In this document: positions 42,866 to 51,230 of the stretch, one piece after another | How the letters are laid out: every line of letters starts with the position of its first letter | Numbering within the stretch: position 1 is the stretch's first letter | NCBI RefSeq assembly: GCF_001661345.1 | Contig: NW_017962913.1 | Span: 2,926,694 to 2,990,693 of the forward strand | Length of the DNA stretch: 64,000 nucleotides | DNA from: Ascoidea rubescens DSM 1968 | Lineage: Eukaryota > Ascomycota > Saccharomycetes > Ascoideales > Ascoideaceae | Reading direction: 5' to 3' | Position numbers and translations under genes: made by a program | Notes under the pieces: model-generated | Databases searched by the model: none | Seen by the model: the letters and a program-made list of their open reading frames with translations, nothing else | Told to the model about the DNA's origin: nothing

Positions 42866-43237
42866 ATGTTTGAAAAAAGTTTGATGAATATTTCTCAAGT
42901 TATTACTTATGACTACTATCTCACAGAGTTTTCTCAAATGATTTCATTCCAAAGATTGCCTTATATTGAAGTGATAGCAGGTACTTCAAGTGCTTACTCA
43001 AACGTGTTTGCTTATGCTGAACTAGAATATGTTTATTTTTTAAATGGAACTCAAAGAAGGGAATTGGTTACAAATTACCTTGAATGCTACACAAATCCAA
43101 CTAGCAACTCATTGCAATTCAAAGCCAAATTGAGTTCTGCTATTGTTTATAAAAAGGGAAGATACCTCATTAAGTTACATTGCTATAAAGATGGGGATTT
43201 AATTGGGTCAAGAGAGGGTGTATTTCAGGTTGTATAA
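42866..43237 (+). CDS. Orphan 123-aa protein, unknown
   Basis: Starts at ATG 42866 and ends at TAA 43235. The composition is unlike translated junk: balanced residues, four Cys, many Tyr/Phe, and alternating hydrophobic stretches (YIEVIAGTSSAY, FAYAELEYVYFLNGT, RYLIKLHCYKDGDLIG) that suggest a small beta-sandwich. It has no signal peptide or clear transmembrane helix. It stands alone in 5 kb of gene-poor DNA. I do not recognise a family. It could be a fast-evolving or lineage-specific gene. Confidence 0.5.
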   Translation: MFEKSLMNISQVITYDYYLTEFSQMISFQRLPYIEVIAGTSSAYSNVFAYAELEYVYFLNGTQRRELVTNYLECYTNPTSNSLQFKAKLSSAIVYKKGRYLIKLHCYKDGDLIGSREGVFQVV

Positions 43238-44783
43238 TTTGGTCGAGCTGATTAAACTTAATTAACTTTATTAAATTGATTATTATTCAAATTCCAATTC
43301 CAATTATAATTTTTTTTTTCTTTCTCATTTCTTTCTCATTTCTCATTATTAATTTTTTGGTTTATTTTCTATTTCTACTTTAAAAATTAAATTCAAAAAA
43401 AGGGTTGATTGTGGTTATCATAGTGTCATAGCGTCATAGCATAAAGATCTTTTTTATTTTTATTTTTGGTTTTCTTTCATCTATTACTAATCATTTTAAA
43501 ATTCATTCCATATTGTTGATTATTAATTTTTCTCTTATTCTGTTACATTTAGTGTTCTTGGTTTGTTTTGTCATATATATTTTTTTGTGTCTTCAACTAA
43601 AATAGTTTTTTTATTTAATTATTGTTTTATTCTTCCATTTATAAATTTATAGCTTGAGCATTCGTACTATAAAAGAAAGCAAACCAAGAATTTTTCTTTT
43701 TCAAAAAGCTCTTAGATTTATTAGAAATTACATTTTTTTTTCAAGCAACAATCCATCACTGTCATAAATAAATAAACATTCGTTTTCATCTTAATCAGTT
43801 TTCATCTTAATCAATTTTCATTTGTGACCGTTTTTGCTGATCTGCAACAGCTTACACTTGTCCAACAACAGAAAGCAGAAAAAAATTTGCAAACAACTCA
43901 TCAGACCTCAAAGACAAATATTGACGACATGAAAGTGTGTGTCACAATAGAACCAAAATCTGGATCCTTTCAAAACACAGCGATCCCAGTACTAATGTTA
44001 TCAAGATGATGTTAACAGCAATTTAATTGACCTCATCTGTAAATCAGTAGTAATTGCTATTACCCATCATGCCAAATGGCAGTTATTTGCAATAAAACTG
44101 GGAATCCCATATAATCATCTTTCAGAAAGATAATGAATTTCAGTGTCATCAAATCAATATGAAAAAACAAGAAAATTCCAAACTTATGGTATTTTCTCTA
44201 GATGCAGCAGACATGCATAAAGTTTGATTAGAGTAAAAAAGAAAAAACCGCTATAATCCACACACGTGCTGTGATTGGCTGGTCAGCACTGTTTGGCGAG
44301 GGCCTGCATTCACAAACAAATGCAGAACCAACCAATCATGCACACACAGTAGATTAGCGTTTGTGGAAAGCTGGGCTGAAAAGCTGGATTGAAAAGCTTG
44401 ATGTGCATGAAAATACGCAGAACTGTTTATGTTTTGCGCTCTGATGACGTGAGCTGATATAAAAAAAGAAGCAGACCGGCCAAAAACATTGAGCTGCCAA
44501 ACTCCCAATCACCCTAACATAATTGCACCTTTTCATGTTAACAACAAGAATCTTTTGGGTTTTAGATTGAGATTGATCTAGATCGTTGAGAAACAAAGTT
44601 ATCTTTAACTGGAGAATAAAATCATAATTAACAGTTATATATAAATACAGAATTCTAACTTAAAATAAACTACAACAAACAACCACATCGAATCAAGATA
44701 AACTAAATTGAACTGAACTGAAAGGAAATGAAATGAAACAAAAAGTGTTAACAAATACAATAGCACTAAAAAAATGCTCAAAA
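43238..44783. other. 1.5-kb spacer with a promoter-like GC island
   Basis: AT-rich up to about 44230. A more GC-rich block at 44240-44515 holds two CCAAT-type motifs, ACACGTGC, a CRE-like TGACGTGA near 44446 and GATATAAAAAAAG near 44456, resembling a complete promoter, although no gene of useful length follows before the convergent permease gene (an 11-codon ORF begins at 44536). A non-coding transcript or a relic promoter is possible. Confidence 0.5.
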
Positions 44784-46685
44784 TCAATCTAGGACCTTTG
44801 AGAAGAATCGACTGATCCGGCTTAAAACACTACTATTTTTAAAATCTTTTTGGTTTTCATTAGCCTTTAAGTATTCTTCTTCTTCAGCATCAACAAAGTC
44901 CTTATAGAAATACAAATCTGTTTCTTCTGGCTTGATGAAACTAGTTTTGAACACTAGTTTATGGATGATAAAAAAAATAAAAAAAATGGGAATTCCGATG
45001 TATCCACTGATGAATGATTTATAATCAAATCCATTTCCTATGTCAATGAATACTGTAAAGTTGGTTATAAGTGTTAATATCACTGATAATACCAAGGCAA
45101 CAATGGTTGTATATGGAGATCCAGCTGTAATGTATTTTAACTCGATTTTTCTGTTTAAACCTTGTTTTTGAAATGCTTTGATAAAGTACAAATGTGTCAT
45201 AAGAATGCAATCCCATAAAATCAAACCAAGGGATCCAATGGCATCAACAAGATAATTGAATACCTCTTTAGATTGCTGGGTAGTGTTCATGTATGCTAGT
45301 GTGTTGAATACTGTAACAAAGCCAATGGTGTAATATGGTATACCTACGTTGCTTGTTTTAGAGAATATCTTGAAGCAACTCCCTGAAACTGATAGTCCAT
45401 ATAAAACTCTTGTGCTGATATAAAAAGTTGATATAGCTGCTGACAAAATAAATATTAAGATGCATGCATTGAAAATATCCGGTAGAATTTGTATGCTTGC
45501 ATTTTGAATTGCAATAATAATCGGTGATGAATAAGGCTCGATTTCAACTAAGCTTTCATCGTTATATGGAACACACAATCCGATGAATAAGATTGTAATT
45601 ACATAAATTGACACCAATGGATAAATAATCAATTTTCTGGCTTTAGGAATAGTTCTTCTGGGATGGACTGATTCTCCAGCAGTAACAACAAAAGTTTCTG
45701 CTCCAAGGTATGAATAAGCTGCAGAGACTAACACAGATAAAAATGAAACAAACTTTCCAGTGTTTTCCTCCAAAGTATCAGAATATGGGGCAAAAACCCC
45801 AGGGTCTTTCCAGTATCTGAATCCAATAGTATCGTGCTTTGGTCCTCCCCCTAAAAATAATAAAAACAACAAGATTATCACCCCGATCAATATAAGTAAC
45901 TTGATGCTAATTATAACGGTTGTTAATACACCGAACTTGCCCACTCGAATGGTGTTGGTAGCAGTGACGATTATCATAAGAATTGTGATCCAAACTCCTG
46001 CATTGACTTTTTCATTCGAAATCCAATACTGAATAACCAAGACTCCGGCTGTCAATTGATTTGGTCCACATATCAAGTTAGACAATAGATAACAATACCC
46101 TAATGCATACCCTAAAGAGGGATCCAAGTATCTTGACGTATAACCAGAATAACCGTTGGGAAGTGGTATATATGTTGCCATTTCAGCAAGCGAGTTGATG
46201 ACCTGAACAGTTACAAATCCCATTATACTAAATGCAATCAATAGGGAAATAGGCCCTGCTGTTGCTAATGATGATGCTGAGCTAACGATCAATCCAGTTC
46301 CAAACACAGTACAGAGACATATTGAACTGATTTCCTTTGCTTTCAACGAATGTATAAGTTTATGGCCCGATGTCACTGCCAATGGCTGTTCCGATATAAC
46401 CTGATGTAACTCGTATGAAACCTGTCTGTATATCGTTGAGGATGTGCTTGAGGTATCTATTGAAGGCCTTGTTGCAGGCTCCTGATTATTATTTTCGGTT
46501 TGATTGTTGGCAGCAATAGAAAGGGTATCGTTATTTTCGGTAAAGGATAGAGGTCCACAGGACTGAAATCTCTTGAAGGAGCTATGATCGTTTTTACTGC
46601 TGCTTTCATTGTTTGAATTGTTTTTATTGGAATAGATATCTGTCCATTGAGAGTCTTCCAGATTTCTTTTGTTATAAAAATCCAT
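44784..46685 (-). CDS. Dip5-type amino-acid permease (copy A)
   Basis: 633 aa, twelve predicted membrane segments of the yeast amino-acid transporter family (APC superfamily), plasma membrane. The sequence begins with a hydrophilic cytosolic tail of about 110 residues, then ICLCTVFGTGLIVSSAS (first helix with substrate-binding G-T-G), TYIPLPNGYSGYTSRYLDPS, TIGFRYWKDPGVFAPY, AYSYLGAETFVVTAGE and NFTVFIDIGNG...FISGYIGIP. The last part, with ETDLYFYKDFVDAEEEEYLK, closely resembles Dip5, the dicarboxylic amino-acid (Asp/Glu) permease. Substrate assignment is by resemblance only. It is one of two tandem copies on the same strand; the other begins 930 bp upstream. The core regions are alike and the N-terminal tails differ. 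Confidence 0.85.
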   Translation of the reverse strand: MDFYNKRNLEDSQWTDIYSNKNNSNNESSSKNDHSSFKRFQSCGPLSFTENNDTLSIAANNQTENNNQEPATRPSIDTSSTSSTIYRQVSYELHQVISEQPLAVTSGHKLIHSLKAKEISSICLCTVFGTGLIVSSASSLATAGPISLLIAFSIMGFVTVQVINSLAEMATYIPLPNGYSGYTSRYLDPSLGYALGYCYLLSNLICGPNQLTAGVLVIQYWISNEKVNAGVWITILMIIVTATNTIRVGKFGVLTTVIISIKLLILIGVIILLFLLFLGGGPKHDTIGFRYWKDPGVFAPYSDTLEENTGKFVSFLSVLVSAAYSYLGAETFVVTAGESVHPRRTIPKARKLIIYPLVSIYVITILFIGLCVPYNDESLVEIEPYSSPIIIAIQNASIQILPDIFNACILIFILSAAISTFYISTRVLYGLSVSGSCFKIFSKTSNVGIPYYTIGFVTVFNTLAYMNTTQQSKEVFNYLVDAIGSLGLILWDCILMTHLYFIKAFQKQGLNRKIELKYITAGSPYTTIVALVLSVILTLITNFTVFIDIGNGFDYKSFISGYIGIPIFFIFFIIHKLVFKTSFIKPEETDLYFYKDFVDAEEEEYLKANENQKDFKNSSVLSRISRFFSKVLD

Positions 46686-47614
46686 TTTTAGAAAAAGTTT
46701 TCAAAATTCAAACAAATTTAAAAAGGTTTGATGATCAGAATTGATCTCCAAAACTTGCATTGTAATGATTTATACAGTTATTTATATATTGCAAAAAAAA
46801 AGCAAAAAAAACAAACAATAGTCACAGAACTGCTTTGGGTCTGATTAAAAAAGAAGACTAAATCATAGTTTTCTTCTTGAAATGCCTGTATTTGATGGTT
46901 CCGGGAAAATTCAGTTAGTTTTATTATATTAAATTTCAAAATACATGGCATAACAATGTTTAATTTACACAACACCTTTTATTGAACTTACCACTGAGGT
47001 AGATTTTTTGAATAAGATTCAAAAAGAAGGTTCAAAATTAGAGAGTTCTTTTAGTCGGAATATTTCTACAGACCCGTTTCACCAACTTACAATAAGAATA
47101 TCACGAAGAAAGTATCTTTTAGCTGTTATTTAGATATAATTTACAGTATATTGTCAACTGCTCAACGAGGGCTCTGAAACTCAATTGGGGGTGTTGGAAC
47201 AAAAAGTGGAAAGGGCACATATTTCAAGTATAATTAAATCAGGAAACCTATTAAACACAAGTTAAGTAACTATTTAACAAACTAATACTAATAATATTGC
47301 TATATATTCTGTAAGAGAACGAAACGGCAAATGAACCTCAGTATAAGAATAACTCAACTAGTAGTACTGAAAAGGAAAATTTAAAATTTCATAAAATAAT
47401 AAAAAAAACAGACTCTTTCTTAGGGCAATCATCTGCCTAAACTAGCCAATCGTCTTTTTATTTTAACTTGTCGTCGGTTTGATTGGTATTGTCTTTTTAC
47501 TTTATAGCTGGAAATAAAGGAAAATAAGGACTAATGTTACCGGCTGTTGAAATTGAAATCTAAACAAAAAAAAAGAGTGATAGGTTAAAGGACTCATTTT
47601 TTTTTTTTTTTTTT
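46686..47614. other. Spacer between the two permease genes
   Basis: About 930 bp; promoter of copy A and 3' end of copy B. A T-rich run of 22 lies at about 47597-47618, beside the copy B stop. No coding sequence is seen. Confidence 0.5.
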
Positions 47615-49441
47615 TCATATAAACCATTCCCAAAGCAATTTTTTGATTTTTAAAACTTTTGAAGATTTGTCCTCTAGAACATTAGCTTGTTCTTCTAGTA
47701 AGTTTTTCTTATACTCTTCTTCTTCAGCATCAACATAGTCTTTATAAAAGTATAAATCAGCATCCTCAGATTTTATAAACTCCGTTTTATAGTAAAATTT
47801 ATGGCCAGTGAACATCAAAAGAAATATAGGTATTCCGATATAACCACTTATAAAGCTTCCATATTGAAAGCCATCTTTTGTGCTGAGAAATACAGTAAAG
47901 TTTTTAATAATGGTGACTAGCAATGATATACATAATGCGATTATTGTGGTATATGGAGATCCCGCTGCGTAGTAATGAAGTTCTTTTTTCCTATCCAAAC
48001 CTTGAGTTTTAAAAGCCTTGATGAAACAAATATGGGTTAACAAAATGCAATCCCAGAGGATTATACCAAATGAGGAAGTTGTGTCAACTAGATAACCAAA
48101 GATCTCGGAGGATTGCTCTGTGATGTTCATGTATGATAGCAAATCAAATACAGCCACAAAAATTACTGCATAATATGGAATTCCATATTTATTTGTTTTG
48201 GAGAAGATTTTGAGACTTTCGCCTGAAACAGATAAGCCATAAAGTACACGAGTTGCAACATAAAAACTGGAAGTAGCAGCTGAAAAAACGAAAATTAGTA
48301 TTGCACCATTGAATATATGAGGTAAAACTTGTATGAGAGCGTTTTCTATTGCAACAACGACAGCTGAAGAGTAAGGCTCTGAAGAAACCAAAGCTGAATC
48401 ATAATATGGAACACATAAGCCAATCAAAGCAATGACTGAAATGTAAGCAGTGATTAGTGGGTAGGCAACTAGTTTTCTTGCTTTGGGGATTGTGCTTCTT
48501 GGATTCACAGATTCTCCAACAGCTACCACAATTGTTTCTGTTCCAAGATAAGAAAACGAGGCCCCAACTAGCACAGATAAAAAGGATACAAAACAGCCAG
48601 TGCTTCCATCGATTTTTTCAGAATACTCTGCAAAAGGATTCTCTTTCCAGTATCTGAAACCAATGACATCGTTCGAAGGAGCACCACCAAACATAATTAC
48701 GATCAATAATATGATGACCCCAGTGATCACAACAAATTTCGTGATAACAAATGCTGTGACTAAGAGAGAAAATTTTCCAATTCTAATAAACCCGTTAAAG
48801 AGCACCACTAGAGTCAAGAAAACAGTTATCCAAACAGCAGGATTGATAGTGTTTCTACCGACCCAGTACAGTATAACCAAGGCTCCGGCAGTTAGTTGGT
48901 TTGGACCAACTACCAAACTTTCCAATAAATAACAATAGGCCAATGCAAAGCCTAAAGAGGGATCAACATATCTAGAAGTGTAGCCAGAATAGCCATTTGG
49001 AATGGGGATATAAGTTGACATTTCACACAAAGCGTTTAGTACTTGGACTGTTACAAAACCCATGATTGTAAAGGCAATTAACAAAGAAACTGGACCAGAG
49101 GCAGCTAAAAATCTAGCTGAACCAACTAACAAACCTGTTCCAATAACAGAACAAAGACAAATGGATGCAATCTCGATAGCTCTCAATGAATGGTTAAGCT
49201 GGTGACCAGAGGTAACTGCTAGTGGTTGAGGAGAGTTCACTTGATGTAATTCATAAGAAACTTGTCTATAGATTGTTGATGATGTGCTTGTAGAAGCAAG
49301 CGAGTCATTTCCTGTGTTTGAAGTATTTATGTTATTAGAACGAACAGATTTTGTTTGTGCTTCCATGTCATAATTCGAGTCGTTATCGATGGCAGCATTG
49401 TTCTTGAAAAAGCTGTCTATCGAGTCGAAATTTTGATTCAT
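47615..49441 (-). CDS. Dip5-type amino-acid permease (copy B)
   Basis: 608 aa, same family and strand as copy A. Matching blocks include SICLCSVIGTGLLVGSARFL, TYIPIPNGYSGYTSRYVDPS, GFRYWKENPFAEYSEK, SFSYLGTETIVVAVGES, NPRSTIPKARKLVAYPL, KIFSKTNKYGIPYYAVIF and NFTVFLSTKDGFQYGS, followed by SEDADLYFYKDYVDAEEEEYK. The tail is close to that of Dip5, with the acidic EEEEY motif. Transmembrane segments are intact. Pair origin is by tandem duplication; divergence is large enough that substrate range may differ. ATG 49441 is the first in frame. Confidence 0.85.
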   Translation of the reverse strand: MNQNFDSIDSFFKNNAAIDNDSNYDMEAQTKSVRSNNINTSNTGNDSLASTSTSSTIYRQVSYELHQVNSPQPLAVTSGHQLNHSLRAIEIASICLCSVIGTGLLVGSARFLAASGPVSLLIAFTIMGFVTVQVLNALCEMSTYIPIPNGYSGYTSRYVDPSLGFALAYCYLLESLVVGPNQLTAGALVILYWVGRNTINPAVWITVFLTLVVLFNGFIRIGKFSLLVTAFVITKFVVITGVIILLIVIMFGGAPSNDVIGFRYWKENPFAEYSEKIDGSTGCFVSFLSVLVGASFSYLGTETIVVAVGESVNPRSTIPKARKLVAYPLITAYISVIALIGLCVPYYDSALVSSEPYSSAVVVAIENALIQVLPHIFNGAILIFVFSAATSSFYVATRVLYGLSVSGESLKIFSKTNKYGIPYYAVIFVAVFDLLSYMNITEQSSEIFGYLVDTTSSFGIILWDCILLTHICFIKAFKTQGLDRKKELHYYAAGSPYTTIIALCISLLVTIIKNFTVFLSTKDGFQYGSFISGYIGIPIFLLMFTGHKFYYKTEFIKSEDADLYFYKDYVDAEEEEYKKNLLEEQANVLEDKSSKVLKIKKLLWEWFI

Positions 49442-50320
49442 TTTTTACTATTTTTTTTTATTTCTTTGAATCTTCAATCAAAGAAGTAGGAGAGGACAAA
49501 AAAAATCAAAAGAATTGAGGGAGGACGTTAATCATTATATAATTGCACAGCTAGTGGAACTCACTCGAGTACACAAACAATGTATGTGTGGGTTAGCAGT
49601 GAATAAATACCAGTTAAATAAAGCAATTAAGGGGTTTGGTGATGAGTGGATTCATAATTATGAATTATCTTAGTTCTTTGATAAATTTTAAGCAAAAGAT
49701 TGATAATGAAATCGATTTGGAAAGGGCTCTAGTGATTGAAGCCAAACAGAAAAGGTCGAATAGTATGGAAACTTATCAAGGCAGGTTAGCCGAACAAAGC
49801 TCCCCTTCGAGAAGAAGCTAGTTTTACTGGTAGAGGAGGAGTTTAGGGCACATATTCACTAAAAAGCGAGTTTCATATTATTCTAAGCTAAGCTTGGGCA
49901 TAGCTATAACGTTTGAATGTTTGACTCATGTATATTAAAGACGTTTTACAGCATGTTAACAATAAGCTTGAAGTGAAACGGTTTTGGTTTTAGTTAAGCC
50001 ACAGAAAAGTAATTTGATTCGCCAGCGATAAGACGAGAAGATGAGTAGCAAAACACAGCTTTGAGTAACAGGAACAGCAGAACTGGATTGTTTGCTATTG
50101 TAGATTCATTTTAGCTAGTGTGAAAAGTTGGCAGACAAAACACAATGCGATTAGCTTGAATGGGGTCATAAATAAGAAAAAAAAGCCTCAGCACAGGCAA
50201 AAACATAGAAATGTAGAATGAACACACATTAAATTCAAATTAAGTCTATATATACATGACATTTTATTTTTTTCAGCAAAACAATATGGCCCAGGCAATT
50301 CAATAAAGCCCAAACTAGAT
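49442..50320. other. Spacer upstream of permease copy B, with one short ORF
   Basis: About 880 bp containing the copy B promoter and the 3' side of MRPL36. CACTCGAGTAC near 49561 is the only notable site-like word. The ORF at 49642-49821 is listed separately. Confidence 0.5.
49642..49821 (+). CDS. Possible 59-aa small protein
   Basis: ATG 49642 to TAG 49821. A short hydrophobic start (GFIIMNYLSSLI) is followed by a charged helix-like stretch (KQKIDNEIDLERALVIEAKQKR) and a Ser/Arg end. Composition is plausible for a real peptide but there is no homology I recognise, and the length is near chance. Divergent from permease copy B, 200 bp away. Confidence 0.25.
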   Translation: MSGFIIMNYLSSLINFKQKIDNEIDLERALVIEAKQKRSNSMETYQGRLAEQSSPSRRS

Positions 50321-51022
50321 TTATTTCTTGGACTTTCCTTTCTTTTTAGTCTGTAGTTTACCACCAGATTGAACCTCCTGAGCGTTCTCACCCAAAAGAC
50401 TAAGATAATCGTCTTCTGAAAATTCCGAGCTTTGAGACTCAACCTCAGGCTCTTTTTTGGTTTGAGATTTGACTGATTGGTCTGGTGTTTGTTTCTTTGT
50501 TTCTGGTTTCTTTGCTTCCGGTTTCTTTGCTTCTTGTCTATCGTTCTTCTTCGTTTCCTCTAAACCCATTTCAGATTTGACTTCTTTGGCACTGGCCTTT
50601 TTCACATCGGAAACACTCTCTTTCTTTGAAGGAGTAAATAGACCAAATCTCTTATTGAATTTCTCCAATCTGTCCAAACCACTTTGGTCAACCTGACCTA
50701 AAGCACCTTTGCTTGGATTCCAGAGCCCGTTGTTTCTTTGATCGTTGATGATTTTCAAGTTGACTTTTGGGAATTGAGACTTTCTGAAAATGACAGACCC
50801 ATCACTCAACTGGACCTGGCATCTGAACTTGTAGTAAATTGAGGGTCTTGCCTTCCCCAAGCCAATCTTCCTGGGGAGTCGAGGCTTGATATCAACGTCT
50901 GTGCTCTTGAAAAACTGGAACTCTTTCTTGATAAGCGTTCTCTTGAACGTTATGGGCAAGACAGCACTGCAACCTGCGCCTCCAGCTCTTGCGACTGCTC
51001 TTTCTGCTGGCACAAATATCAT
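50321..51022 (-). CDS. MRPL36: Mitochondrial large-subunit ribosomal protein bL31m (Mrpl36)
   Basis: 233 aa (S. cerevisiae 177). Family blocks: LPRKIGLGKARPSIYYKF, QLSDGSVIFRKSQFPK, DQRNNGLWNPSKG, LDRLEKFNKRFGLF, and the C-terminal signature DDYLSLL followed by SGGKLQTKKKGK. The N-terminus from ATG 51022 (MIFVPAERAVARAGGAG) is Arg/Ala-rich with few acids, suitable as a mitochondrial presequence. The frame extends further upstream only through GTG/TTG codons. A Lys/Glu-rich insertion (about 130-200; KKPEAKKPETKK) explains the larger size. It is divergent from TFC1 and shares a 208-bp promoter region with it. Confidence 0.9.
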   Translation of the reverse strand: MIFVPAERAVARAGGAGCSAVLPITFKRTLIKKEFQFFKSTDVDIKPRLPRKIGLGKARPSIYYKFRCQVQLSDGSVIFRKSQFPKVNLKIINDQRNNGLWNPSKGALGQVDQSGLDRLEKFNKRFGLFTPSKKESVSDVKKASAKEVKSEMGLEETKKNDRQEAKKPEAKKPETKKQTPDQSVKSQTKKEPEVESQSSEFSEDDYLSLLGENAQEVQSGGKLQTKKKGKSKK

Positions 51023-51230
51023 TATCCTGTTCAATCTTTGCTTCGTCTCCAAAAACACCAAAAACACCAAAAACTTCAAAAACTCCACCACAAAACCTCC
51101 AAAACAGTCCCAATCAAATTTTCATTCCGGGAAGGTCACGTTCTAACAGAGTTCCGGGTGGTGGTCCACTTGCAAAAATTGGCTGGAACTCAAAGAAAAT
51201 GGAGGAAGAAGAGATATTGAAACAGTTGCC
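51023..51230. promoter_or_regulatory. Divergent MRPL36/TFC1 promoter
   Basis: A 208-bp region must serve both genes. It contains AAAACACC-type repeats (CCAAAAACACCAAAAACACC near 51050-51070). No TATA box is obvious. Confidence 0.55.

Noticed and set aside
47192-47600. TGTTGG start as in many yeast LTRs
   Set aside because: No matching inverted end, target duplication or related copy is visible in the window.
44784-49441. The two permeases as an assembly duplication
   Set aside because: They differ in length, tails and many core residues, so they are genuine diverged paralogues.
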